NCBI GenBank assembly: GCA_963634745.1 | Contig: CAVHCX010000001.1 | Coordinates: forward strand, 1 to 64,000 | Reading direction: 5' to 3' | Length of the DNA stretch: 64,000 bases | DNA from: CAKRJP01 sp963634745 | GTDB lineage: Bacteria; Bacillota; Clostridia; Lachnospirales; Lachnospiraceae | Shown: piece by piece, positions 35,069-42,575 of the stretch | How the letters are laid out: each line of letters begins with the position of its first letter | Position numbering within the stretch: the first letter of the stretch is position 1 | Position numbers and translations under genes: made by a program | Notes under the pieces: model-generated | Database searches by the model: none | Seen by the model: the letters and a program-made list of their open reading frames with translations, nothing else | What the model was told of the DNA's origin: nothing

Positions 35069-36913
35069 ATGAACATAAGGTCTGGATACCCATTACCTTT
35101 GGGGGCAACATGTTATGAAAATCACATCAATTTTGCTGTAGAAGGAAAAATGGGAGGAACCTGCATTTTATTATTATATAAAAAAGGTAGCGAGACTCCT
35201 CTTTATGAGATTGGTATGGACCAGGAATGGGGAATGGTCCACTGTGTGGCAGTGGAGGGAATTTCCCCGGAAGAATATGAGTATAATTATCTTATAGACG
35301 GTCAGGTAGTGGTGGACCCTTACGGAAAAGCCATTGCAGGAAAAAGCACCTGGGGTCAGAAGCGACTGGTAGAAAAGCATGAGATTCGAGGCAGAGTGAC
35401 TAAAGAGGACTATGACTGGGAGGGAGATTTGCCCCTTCATCTTCCCTTACACCAGGTAGTGGCTTACAGCCTACATGTCCGGGGATTTACAGCCCATACT
35501 AGCTCAAAAGTAAAGAAAAAAGGAACCTTTATGGGCTTGATGGAAAAAATCCCCTATCTCACCGATCTGGGAATCAATCAGATCCAACTTATGCCGATTT
35601 ACGAATTTGAAGAATGTCTTCCCCGTATCAACTATTGGGGCTACGGCGCGGGCTATTTCTTCACGCCCAAGGCTGCCTATGCAGCTAGTAAGAATCCGGT
35701 GAGAGAATTTAAGGATTTAGTAAAATCTTGCCATAAAGCCGGCATAGAGCTTGTCTTAAAAATGCCTTTTGCAGATGATACTCCCAAGGTACTTATGATG
35801 GAATGCCTTAGGTATTATGCCTTGGAATACCATGTGGATGGATTTATCTTAAACCCTTTTAGGACGCCCATGGATATGGTGGAATCGGATGCGATTTTAA
35901 AGGGAGTTAAGATTCTTACCGAAGATCTGGGCTTTCAGATTGCCATGCGTAAATTCCTAAAGGGGGATGAGGGCATGGTAAGTGAAGTGATTTATTGGCT
36001 GAAGCAAGTTTCATCCGGCCATCATTTTTTGAATTCGATTACCGGGCAGACCGGATTTACCTTGCAAGACCTGGTATCCTATGACGGAAAACACAACGAA
36101 GACAACGGCGAGAAAAATTATGACGGGCCGGAGTATAACTACAGCTGGAACTGCGGCGTGGAAGGACCTACAAGAAAGAAGCCTGTAGTTTCCTTAAGAC
36201 AGAAACAGGTGAGAAATGCCTTTGCCTTGTTGTTATTAGCCCAGGGAACCCCCTGTATCTTAGCAGGAGATGAGTTCGGAAATTCTCAAAAAGGAAATAA
36301 CAATGCCTACTGTCAGGACAATGCGATTTCATGGCTTAACTGGAAGCAGTTGGGAAAAAATCAAGACCTTCATGATTATGTGAGAGACCTGATCGCCTTT
36401 CGTAAAAGCTATGGCGTCTTTTGCCCGGAACGAGAGTATCTGGGAATTGATCAAAACAGGTGCGGGATTCCGGATATTTCCTATCACGGGGAGTATGCAT
36501 GGCAGGTGCCATCAGAAGTATCGAGTAGAATCTTAGGTGTTTATTATAGCGGCGCAGGGGCAGGATGTGCCGACCTATATGTCGCCTATAATATGCACTG
36601 GGAAGCCCACGATTTTGCCTTGCCTTCCCCACCCAAAGGGAAGAAATGGAAGGTCCTATTCACCACTAAGGGGGAAGAAGATCCGGTAGATACAGACGCA
36701 GCGTCACAGGTTTCCGAAGAACTTATGGCTTCCGCAACAGAGGGCTTAGAGGAAATCGTAGATAGCGTCTGGGAAGAACTTAAAGAAGACATTTTGGCCA
36801 TATCCAGTGAAGAAAAAGAAGAAGAGGAAGCTGTAAAAAAAGATGCAGAAAAAAAAGGCCAGCGATTTGTTGAAGTGGCCCCTAGGTCCATTACGGTATT
36901 AGTTGTGGACTAG
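35069..36913 (+). CDS. GH13-like protein with lost catalytic residues (glycogen-debranching-type pseudoenzyme)
   Basis: 614 aa, clearly built like isoamylase/GlgX: an N-terminal CBM48-like domain, then a TIM barrel with INYWGYGAGYFFTPKAAYA and a segment close to FTLxDLVSYxxKHNExNG and WNCGVEGPT. Yet every catalytic signature is altered: region I has KMPFAD (231-236) where DVVYNH is expected, region II has FILN (259-262) for FRFD, and region IV has GQTG (326-329) for AHDG. The nucleophile is Asn262 and the region IV HD is Gln327-Thr328. An acidic, Lys/Glu-rich insert lies near residues 530-600. Start ATG 35069 follows GGGGGAG; an ATG at 35036 overlaps the previous gene. A sugar-binding or regulatory role is likely. 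Confidence 0.82.
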   Translation: MNIRSGYPLPLGATCYENHINFAVEGKMGGTCILLLYKKGSETPLYEIGMDQEWGMVHCVAVEGISPEEYEYNYLIDGQVVVDPYGKAIAGKSTWGQKRLVEKHEIRGRVTKEDYDWEGDLPLHLPLHQVVAYSLHVRGFTAHTSSKVKKKGTFMGLMEKIPYLTDLGINQIQLMPIYEFEECLPRINYWGYGAGYFFTPKAAYAASKNPVREFKDLVKSCHKAGIELVLKMPFADDTPKVLMMECLRYYALEYHVDGFILNPFRTPMDMVESDAILKGVKILTEDLGFQIAMRKFLKGDEGMVSEVIYWLKQVSSGHHFLNSITGQTGFTLQDLVSYDGKHNEDNGEKNYDGPEYNYSWNCGVEGPTRKKPVVSLRQKQVRNAFALLLLAQGTPCILAGDEFGNSQKGNNNAYCQDNAISWLNWKQLGKNQDLHDYVRDLIAFRKSYGVFCPEREYLGIDQNRCGIPDISYHGEYAWQVPSEVSSRILGVYYSGAGAGCADLYVAYNMHWEAHDFALPSPPKGKKWKVLFTTKGEEDPVDTDAASQVSEELMASATEGLEEIVDSVWEELKEDILAISSEEKEEEEAVKKDAEKKGQRFVEVAPRSITVLVVD

Positions 36914-36957
36914 TTGTTAAATAGTTATTGCAAGATAGATAAAGGAAGTGTTATCGA

Positions 36958-37500
36958 ATGAAAGGCTGGGAACATTTTAAAACCATAAGCCATCATAAAA
37001 AATTAGTGATGGAAGGTTGCTTTAGACTGGGACTATACAAACAGGGACTGCTTCACGATCTGTCTAAGTATTCGCCTACAGAATTTTTGGTAGGATGTAA
37101 ATACTACCAGGGAGATCGAAGCCCCAACAATGCGGAGCGGGAGGCCACCGGTTATTCCATGTCCTGGCTCCATCACAAGGGGAGAAATAAGCACCATTAC
37201 GAATATTGGATTGATTATAGCGTAGGATCAGAAGCAACCATCAAGGGTCAGAAAATGCCGACAAAATACGTGGCAGAGATGTTTGTAGACAGGATCTGTG
37301 CATCAAAGACTTATTTGGGAGATGCTTATACAGATGATGCCCCCTTGATTTATTATGAAAAGGGCGCAGCAAGACTGGGAAATATGATCCACCCGGAAAC
37401 AGCAAAGCTTTTACATTTCATGTTAAAGATGCTGGCGGAAAAGGGGGAGGACTACACTTTTTGTTTCATTCGAAAAAACATTTTGAAAAATTCAAAATAA
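36958..37500 (+). CDS. DUF5662-like protein with HD-type histidines
   Basis: 180 aa, cytoplasmic. HDLSKYSPTEF, SWLHHKGRNKHH and a later conserved block suggest a metal-binding helical fold akin to HD-domain phosphohydrolases. From memory it corresponds to DUF5662, sometimes mislabelled catalase. AAAGGAAG precedes ATG 36958, 44 nt after the GH13-like gene. Function unknown; metal-dependent hydrolysis is an inference from the His/Asp pattern. Confidence 0.75.
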   Translation: MKGWEHFKTISHHKKLVMEGCFRLGLYKQGLLHDLSKYSPTEFLVGCKYYQGDRSPNNAEREATGYSMSWLHHKGRNKHHYEYWIDYSVGSEATIKGQKMPTKYVAEMFVDRICASKTYLGDAYTDDAPLIYYEKGAARLGNMIHPETAKLLHFMLKMLAEKGEDYTFCFIRKNILKNSK

Positions 37501-37523
37501 TTCAAAAAAATATAAAAAAAGTG

Positions 37524-37552
37524 TTGACTTTGGAAAGTACCTGTAGTATTAT
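37524..37552 (+). promoter_or_regulatory. promoter of tRNA-Leu
   Basis: TTGACT (37524-37529), 17-nt spacer, TATTAT (37547-37552), with an overlapping TATAAT at 37550-37555. It lies about 45 bp before the tRNA 5' end. Confidence 0.7.
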
Positions 37553-37595
37553 AATTTTCGGAAAGTGAGTCACGCAAATGACAAACAATCCACTT

Positions 37596-37680
37596 GCGGA
37601 AGTGTCGGAACTGGCAGACGAGCAAGACTAAGGATCTTGTAAGCATTGCGCTTGTGTGGGTTCAAGTCCCATCTTCCGCA
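37596..37680 (+). tRNA. tRNA-Leu, anticodon AAG
   Basis: 85 nt. Acceptor GCGGAAG (37596-37602) pairs with CTTCCGC (37673-37679), discriminator A, no encoded CCA. The D-arm has TCG/CGA with GG in the loop. The anticodon stem CAAGA/TCTTG encloses CTAAGGA, so bases 34-36 are AAG. A leucine-type long variable arm follows (AAGC...GCTT), then the T-arm GTGGG-TTCAAGT-CCCAT. It stands alone between a strong promoter and a strong terminator. A34 must become inosine (TadA) for this tRNA to read CUC or CUA as well as CUU. Confidence 0.95.
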
Positions 37681-37687
37681 TCTGATG

Positions 37688-37731
37688 AATCTCGGAATTC
37701 TTGAGAAGTCAAGGATTCCGGGATTTTTTTG
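37688..37731 (+). terminator. intrinsic terminator of tRNA-Leu
   Basis: A 17-bp stem (37688-37704 with 37709-37725, two G-U pairs, loop GAAG) followed by a run of seven T. Confidence 0.92.
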
Positions 37732-37904
37732 TTTGGGAGGTTGATAGAAAACATGCGCCGAATGTCCATATAGCGATTTGAGCGGTGGGTTGGACCAATG
37801 GGATGGAACTTTGTAGATGATTCGGGTAACACCTAGGAAGGATCCTTTGGAACAGAAATTTTTTGTCTATTGTGAGAAGAAGAAACCAAAGGAGAAATGG
37901 AAAA

Positions 37905-38174
37905 GTGTTTAATAAAATGGCGAATTACATTAAGGATTTTTTAGAAAATACTCCGAAGGATATCTACGATTTCTCATGTGAGTTGGAGAAACTGTTAATA
38001 ATCCATTATGATGAAATGTATATAGAACAGCCAATGGCTACGAAAATATTGAATAATGAAACTCCGGATATTTGCGCAACAGCAGAACCAGGGATGAAGC
38101 CGGAGGAGATTGAAGAATTCAAACAGAAATTGGAAATTGAATATAATAAAGCAATGGAAGCAATGATTTTATAG
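37905..38174 (+). CDS. unassigned small protein in a degenerate patch
   Basis: 89 aa from GTG 37905 (GGAG at 37891-37894, 10 nt ahead) or 85 aa from ATG 37917. Acidic and helical, with DFLENTPKDIYDFSCELEKL and EPGMKPEEIEEFKQKLE. I do not recognise the family with confidence; size and composition resemble immunity-type or phage-associated small proteins. The DNA on both sides (37731-37904 and 38175-38318) is non-coding, with short broken frames such as one starting at ATG 38270, so this may be a survivor of a decayed mobile segment next to the tRNA gene. Confidence 0.5.
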   Translation: MFNKMANYIKDFLENTPKDIYDFSCELEKLLIIHYDEMYIEQPMATKILNNETPDICATAEPGMKPEEIEEFKQKLEIEYNKAMEAMIL

Positions 38175-38319
38175 TAGCCATTAGCCGAAGGATTGGTGAT
38201 ATATTCAAAGACATACGATGTTTAGCGATGAAGTAAATCGAGTATTTTCTGAAAGGTAGGGTTTAGAATATGGACGAGAAACTTATGAATAAGATTTTAA
38301 AAGAAAAAGAGGTTACATA

Positions 38320-39102
38320 ATGCCAATAAATATTTTTGAAGGTATACTGATTCCCTTTGCCGGAACTGCGCTAGGTGCATCCTGTGTATTTTTTATGAGA
38401 AAAACACTTAGCCAGTCTGTACAACGTGCCCTGGCAGGGTTTGCGGCAGGCGTAATGGTTGCTGCATCCATCTGGAGCCTTCTGATTCCTGCTATGAATC
38501 AAGCTGAGAATATGGGGGCTTTATCTTTTGTTCCGGCAGTTGTTGGATTCTGGATTGGTATTTTGTTTTTGTTACTACTGGATCATTTGATTCCCCATCT
38601 TCATCTTGGAAGTGATGAATCAGAGGGACCCAAAAGTAAGCTTGGCCGTACTACCATGATGGTTCTGGCTGTTACACTGCATAACATCCCGGAAGGTATG
38701 GCAGTAGGTGTAATGTATGCAGGACTTTTGGCTGAAAATGCACAGATTACAGCAACCGGTGCACTGGCCTTGTCTCTTGGAATCGCGATTCAGAATTTCC
38801 CGGAAGGAGCGATTATATCTATGCCCCTTAGGGCAGAGGGAGAGAGTAAGAAAAAAGCATTTCTCGGAGGTCTGCTTTCAGGAATCGTTGAGCCTATTGG
38901 AGCAGTATTGACGATTCTGGCTGCACAGCTGATCATCCCGGCCCTGCCATATTTACTTAGCTTTGCAGCAGGCGCTATGTTATATGTCGTGGTTGAAGAA
39001 CTAATTCCGGAAATGTCCCAGGGACAGCACTCAAATATTGGTACCATTTTCTTTGCACTTGGATTTAGCCTGATGATGGCCCTGGATGTGGCATTGGGTT
39101 AA
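38320..39102 (+). CDS. ZIP-family metal transporter (ZupT/GufA-like)
   Basis: 260 aa with about eight hydrophobic segments, so an integral membrane protein. The ZIP signatures are HNIPEGMAVGV in the fourth segment and NFPEGAIISMP in the fifth, whose His and Glu line the metal path; a His-containing loop (HLIPHLHLGSDE) lies between the third and fourth. It probably takes up zinc or other divalent metals. AAAGAGG lies 11 nt before ATG 38320. No metal-responsive operator is obvious. Confidence 0.92.
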   Translation: MPINIFEGILIPFAGTALGASCVFFMRKTLSQSVQRALAGFAAGVMVAASIWSLLIPAMNQAENMGALSFVPAVVGFWIGILFLLLLDHLIPHLHLGSDESEGPKSKLGRTTMMVLAVTLHNIPEGMAVGVMYAGLLAENAQITATGALALSLGIAIQNFPEGAIISMPLRAEGESKKKAFLGGLLSGIVEPIGAVLTILAAQLIIPALPYLLSFAAGAMLYVVVEELIPEMSQGQHSNIGTIFFALGFSLMMALDVALG

Positions 39103-39141
39103 ATAGTTTGATTTTTACTATATTCCGTGACCCTGGGAATA

Positions 39142-39170
39142 TTGACATGAAAAATATAAAAAAGTATACT
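39142..39170 (+). promoter_or_regulatory. strong sigma-A promoter of the GlcG/HbpS-like gene
   Basis: Perfect TTGACA (39142-39147), 17-nt spacer, TATACT (39165-39170). A 7-bp inverted repeat, ATATTCC/GGAATAT (39120-39126/39136-39142), ends at the first base of the -35. Confidence 0.8.
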
Positions 39171-39246
39171 TAAGATAATCATTATTTGGGACGGATCATT
39201 TCATTCAAAAGCATGCAAAGAGCATAGAATATTTGGGGTAGATATT

Positions 39247-39672
39247 ATGGAACAGGTATTGGATCTTCATATTGCAAAGCAATTATTGGAAGTTATAGAA
39301 AAGAGAGCGAAGGACCAAGGAATCAAGGCGGTGATTGCTATTTGCAATGCCCATGGAAATCCCATTGCAGTACATTGCATGGATGACTCTTTCTTAGTAA
39401 GCTATGATGTCGCTACAAAGAAGGCCTATACCAGCGTAGCAGTTAAGATGTCGACCATGGAACTTTCTAAACTGGCACAGCCGGGAGGAACCTTCTACGG
39501 GGTAGATAAGCTGGACGGAGGAAAGATTGTCATTTTTGGCGGCGGAATTCCTTTGAAGGATGGAGATACCATCGTGGGAGGCCTGGGTATCAGCGGAGGA
39601 ACCGGAGAGGAAGACCATGCACTGGCTACTTTTGGAGAATTGGCTTTTAGAGAACTTTTAAAATGTAGATGA
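39247..39672 (+). CDS. GlcG/HbpS-family protein (DUF336)
   Basis: A compact 141-aa single-domain protein: KAVIAICNAHGNPIAVHCMDD, KAYTSVAVKMST, GGIPLKDGDTIVGGLGISGG. The family includes GlcG, PduO C-terminal-like and haem-binding HbpS proteins, and its exact role in Clostridia is unknown. The ribosome site is weak (GGGGTAG) although the promoter is near consensus. It stands as a single-gene unit closed by a perfect terminator. Confidence 0.85.
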   Translation: MEQVLDLHIAKQLLEVIEKRAKDQGIKAVIAICNAHGNPIAVHCMDDSFLVSYDVATKKAYTSVAVKMSTMELSKLAQPGGTFYGVDKLDGGKIVIFGGGIPLKDGDTIVGGLGISGGTGEEDHALATFGELAFRELLKCR

Positions 39673-39678
39673 GAATAC

Positions 39679-39732
39679 AAAAAGACAGATTTGATTGGAG
39701 GGAGATTCCGGTGAAATCTGTCTTTTTCTTTT
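39679..39732 (+). terminator. intrinsic terminator before dgt
   Basis: A perfect 14-bp stem, AAAAAGACAGATTT (39679-39692) with 39714-39727, ending in a T-rich tract. Confidence 0.9.
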
Positions 39733-39766
39733 ATAAATCCTTTTATAAAAATTGGAGGCAATTAAT

Positions 39767-40774
39767 ATGACCATTCGAGAAGACCTAGAAGAAAGAGAAA
39801 CAGAATATTTAAGCCCCTATGCGGCTCTCAGTAAAAATTCAAGAGGCAGAGAACGTAAGGAGGATCCTTGTGATATCAGGCCCTGCTATCAGAGGGACAG
39901 AGATCGGATTTTGCATTGTAAGTCTTTTCGAAGATTAAAGCAAAAGACCCAGGTATTTCTAGCTCCCAGTGGAGATCATTATAGGACCAGACTTACCCAT
40001 ACCCTGGAGGTGTCGCAGATTGCCAGAACCATAGCCAAAAGCTTGCATTTAAACGAGGATTTGGTGGAGGCCATTGCCCTAGGCCATGACCTTGGCCATA
40101 CGCCCTATGGTCATGCAGGGGAGAGGGCCTTAAATCAATTACAAAAAAATGGCTTCCGACATAACGAACAGAGCATCAGAGAGGTTTGTTTTTTAGAAAA
40201 AGATGGAAGAGGTTTAAATCTTACCTGGGAGGTCCGGGATGGGATCCTAAATCATAAAACAAAATCGAAGCCCTTTACCTTGGAAGGCCAGGTGGTTCGT
40301 CTTTCGGATAAGATTGCCTACCTAAATCATGACACAGACGATGCCATAAGGGCCGGAATATTAAAGGAATCCGATTTTCCTGCTGCCTGCCGCAAGGTTC
40401 TGGGGGCGGATATGAAAGAGCGGCTAAACACCCTGGTACACGATGTGATTATAAGCAGCATGGATAAACCACGGATTGAAATGTCCCAAGCTGTGGCAGA
40501 GGCCATGCAGGGGCTTAGAAGCTATATGTTTGCCCATGTCTATACCCATCCCATTGCCAAGGGAGAGGAAGTAAAGGTAGAAAATATGATTACAAACCTT
40601 TACCAGTATTATGTGGCCCACCCTGAACTACTTCCGGAATTATATCTTCGGGTATGCAGGCAGAGGAATGAGCCTGTGGAGCAGGCCGTTTGTGATTACA
40701 TCGCAGGGATGACTGATAATTATGCAGTCATGAAATTTCAGGAGTATTTTGTTCCGGAATCCTGGAAGAAATAA
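39767..40774 (+). CDS. dgt: dGTP triphosphohydrolase-like HD protein
   Basis: 335 aa, HD-domain dNTPase that splits dNTPs to deoxynucleosides and triphosphate. HYRTRLTHTLEVSQIA supplies the first metal His (H78), ALGHDLGHTPYGHAG the H107-D108 pair and H111/H116, and a later Asp in HDTDDAI completes the site. The short (type 1-like) length is usual in Firmicutes. ATG 39767 follows TTGGAGGCAATTAAT; an upstream TTG at 39752 is inside the ribosome site. In related genomes dgt usually sits directly before dnaG; here a sugar cassette intervenes. Confidence 0.93.
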   Translation: MTIREDLEERETEYLSPYAALSKNSRGRERKEDPCDIRPCYQRDRDRILHCKSFRRLKQKTQVFLAPSGDHYRTRLTHTLEVSQIARTIAKSLHLNEDLVEAIALGHDLGHTPYGHAGERALNQLQKNGFRHNEQSIREVCFLEKDGRGLNLTWEVRDGILNHKTKSKPFTLEGQVVRLSDKIAYLNHDTDDAIRAGILKESDFPAACRKVLGADMKERLNTLVHDVIISSMDKPRIEMSQAVAEAMQGLRSYMFAHVYTHPIAKGEEVKVENMITNLYQYYVAHPELLPELYLRVCRQRNEPVEQAVCDYIAGMTDNYAVMKFQEYFVPESWKK

Positions 40775-40856
40775 ATGCCGAAATCTTTAAATTTACTATT
40801 TTTCTTTTGACACTTTTCACAAATTCACTTCTTAGATTTTGTAGTTATTTCCAAAA

Positions 40857-40872
40857 TTGATATCGTTACCAA
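40857..40872. promoter_or_regulatory. LacI-family operator, autoregulatory copy
   Basis: TTGATATCGTTACCAA matches 14 of 16 positions of the perfect palindrome at 42026-42041. It lies 8 bp upstream of the -35 of the repressor gene, a position suited to autoregulation. Confidence 0.65.
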
Positions 40873-40880
40873 TTTTCTCT

Positions 40881-40909
40881 TTGACAAATAAAATGATCAG
40901 AGTTATTCT
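40881..40909 (+). promoter_or_regulatory. promoter of the LacI-family repressor gene
   Basis: TTGACA (40881-40886), 17-nt spacer, TATTCT (40904-40909). Confidence 0.75.
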
Positions 40910-40954
40910 GAACTTGCAAAGGGGATAACCCATAAGAAAGTAAGGTGATAAAAA

Positions 40955-41962
40955 TTGGCAACGATATCAGATGTTGCAAAACTATCAGGCTTATCAGTTT
41001 CAACCGTATCCAGAGTCATTAATAATAAACCTCATGTATCAGAGGATAAGATGCGCAGGGTAAAGGAAGCTATGGACGCATTAGGTTACAGTCCGCTGCA
41101 GGCAGCCAGGCAGATGCGAGGTTCCGGGTCAGGAAATATCGCTGTGGCAGTTCCAACCATTACCAATAGCTTTTTCGCATATTTGGTGGATTCCATAGAG
41201 AAGACTTGCAGAAACTATAATTACCGCACACTGATTACCCAGACTTATGGAAGAAGGGACAGAGAAGAAGAAGCCATGGAGTTGGTTCGAATGCACCATG
41301 CAGACGGCATCATTCTATGTGCCATTGAGAATGATTGGGACAAGTTAAAAAGCTATCAAGAGTATGGCAAGCTAGTTGCCTGCAATGAATATAATGCAGA
41401 TCAAAGCGTATCTATGATCTGCGGCCGACAGTTTGAAGGCTTTTATAAGGCCACTGAATACTTGATAAATTCCGGAAAAAGGAAGATTGCCTACTGTACC
41501 GGAAGCCACGCAGTTACCATACAAAACAAGGGCTGCAATATTGACAGCGACAGGTACGCGGGTTTTATGGAGGTTTTGGCTCAGCATGGGATTGCTCCCA
41601 AAGCCGGATGGTTATTTACCAAGGTTGGATCTTTGGAGGATGGCCGTAAGATTATGAGGCAGATCCTTCAGATGGAAGATAAACCGGATGCAGTGATTGC
41701 AGGAAGTGATGAGGTAGCAGCCGGAATGGTAATGGAAGCTATTGATCGAGGGGTCAGGATTCCTGAGGACATGGCAATTATGGGGGTAGATGATCAGCCA
41801 CTGGCATCTATTTTACAGGTACCTCTTACCACCATCCGTCAGCCGGTACAGGCGGAAGGAGAATATGCTGCTAAGGAGATCATTCGAAAGCTGACCGGTG
41901 AGGCCGAAGATGCCAAACGAGTGGAACTGGATCTGGAATTAATAGTGAGAAATTCCGCATAG
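40955..41962 (+). CDS. LacI-family transcriptional repressor
   Basis: 335 aa. The N-terminal helix-turn-helix and hinge are textbook (TISDVAKLSGLSVSTVSRVINNKPHVSED; ALGYSPLQAARQMRG), followed by a sugar-binding periplasmic-type domain (IAVAVPTITNSFFAYLV ... VDDQPLASILQVPLTTIRQP). The start is TTG 40955 with AAGGTG upstream; the first residues then match the family. It should control the PTS operon downstream and itself through the two palindromes. The effector is probably the imported sugar or its phosphate. Confidence 0.93.
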   Translation: MATISDVAKLSGLSVSTVSRVINNKPHVSEDKMRRVKEAMDALGYSPLQAARQMRGSGSGNIAVAVPTITNSFFAYLVDSIEKTCRNYNYRTLITQTYGRRDREEEAMELVRMHHADGIILCAIENDWDKLKSYQEYGKLVACNEYNADQSVSMICGRQFEGFYKATEYLINSGKRKIAYCTGSHAVTIQNKGCNIDSDRYAGFMEVLAQHGIAPKAGWLFTKVGSLEDGRKIMRQILQMEDKPDAVIAGSDEVAAGMVMEAIDRGVRIPEDMAIMGVDDQPLASILQVPLTTIRQPVQAEGEYAAKEIIRKLTGEAEDAKRVELDLELIVRNSA

Positions 41963-41985
41963 AAAGTAATACAAATCAAAAAAAT

Positions 41986-42013
41986 ACCAGTACAAAATAA
42001 GGTGCTGGTTTTT
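41986..42013 (+). terminator. intrinsic terminator after the repressor gene
   Basis: ACCAGTAC (41986-41993) pairs with GTGCTGGT (42002-42009, one G-U pair), followed by five T. It separates the repressor transcript from the PTS operon. Confidence 0.65.
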
Positions 42014-42025
42014 AAAAGAACCAAA

Positions 42026-42041
42026 TTGGTATCGATACCAA
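42026..42041. promoter_or_regulatory. LacI-family operator of the PTS operon
   Basis: TTGGTATCGATACCAA is a perfect 16-bp palindrome with central CG, the usual LacI/GalR operator form, 49 bp upstream of the PTS IIB start. No clear -35/-10 pair is visible between the terminator and the gene, so the promoter it controls is not located. Confidence 0.85.
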
Positions 42042-42089
42042 ATTTGAGAAAAAACGAAAAACAAATCATTTTCAAGGAGGAAAAAAGAC

Positions 42090-42548
42090 ATGGTAGTATT
42101 GGCAAGAATTGATCAGAGACTTATTCACGGATTGGTAGTAAATCAGTGGGCACCGGCGCTTCAGGTAAAGCGGTTTATGGTGGTGGATGATGTACTGTGC
42201 AACAACGAAGACATTAAAGCCAGCATGCGGATGGCCAAACCGGCAGGAACCGGAGTGTCAGTCATCAGTACTGAGACAGCGATTACAAATTTCAAAGCCG
42301 GCAAATACGATGGGCAGCGTGTTTTCGTATTAGTAAAAGAACCGGAAACCTTGATTAAGCTGATAGAAGGTGGAGTCGAGATCCCTAAGGTTGATCTTGG
42401 AATTATCTTTAATGAAGACGGAAGAGAGGCAGTTACAAAATTTGTTGCCTTAAATGAAAAAGAAAAAGCAGATCTTGAGATTATCAAGAGTAAAGGTATT
42501 CCGGTAGTTATCCAATATATACCTACAGATGCAGAAGAGGCCTACTAA
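42090..42548 (+). CDS. PTS mannose/fructose/sorbose-family EIIB
   Basis: 152-aa cytoplasmic EIIB. RIDQRLIHG carries the phosphorylated His13, followed by the typical VVNQWAP...RFMVVDD and MRMAKPAG segments. It passes phosphate from EIIA to the incoming sugar. AAGGAGG precedes ATG 42090. It is the first gene of the PTS operon (order IIB-IIC-IID-IIA), behind the palindromic operator. Confidence 0.93.
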   Translation: MVVLARIDQRLIHGLVVNQWAPALQVKRFMVVDDVLCNNEDIKASMRMAKPAGTGVSVISTETAITNFKAGKYDGQRVFVLVKEPETLIKLIEGGVEIPKVDLGIIFNEDGREAVTKFVALNEKEKADLEIIKSKGIPVVIQYIPTDAEEAY

Positions 42549-42575
42549 AAAGTTACTTGAGGGAGGAGTTTGGTT

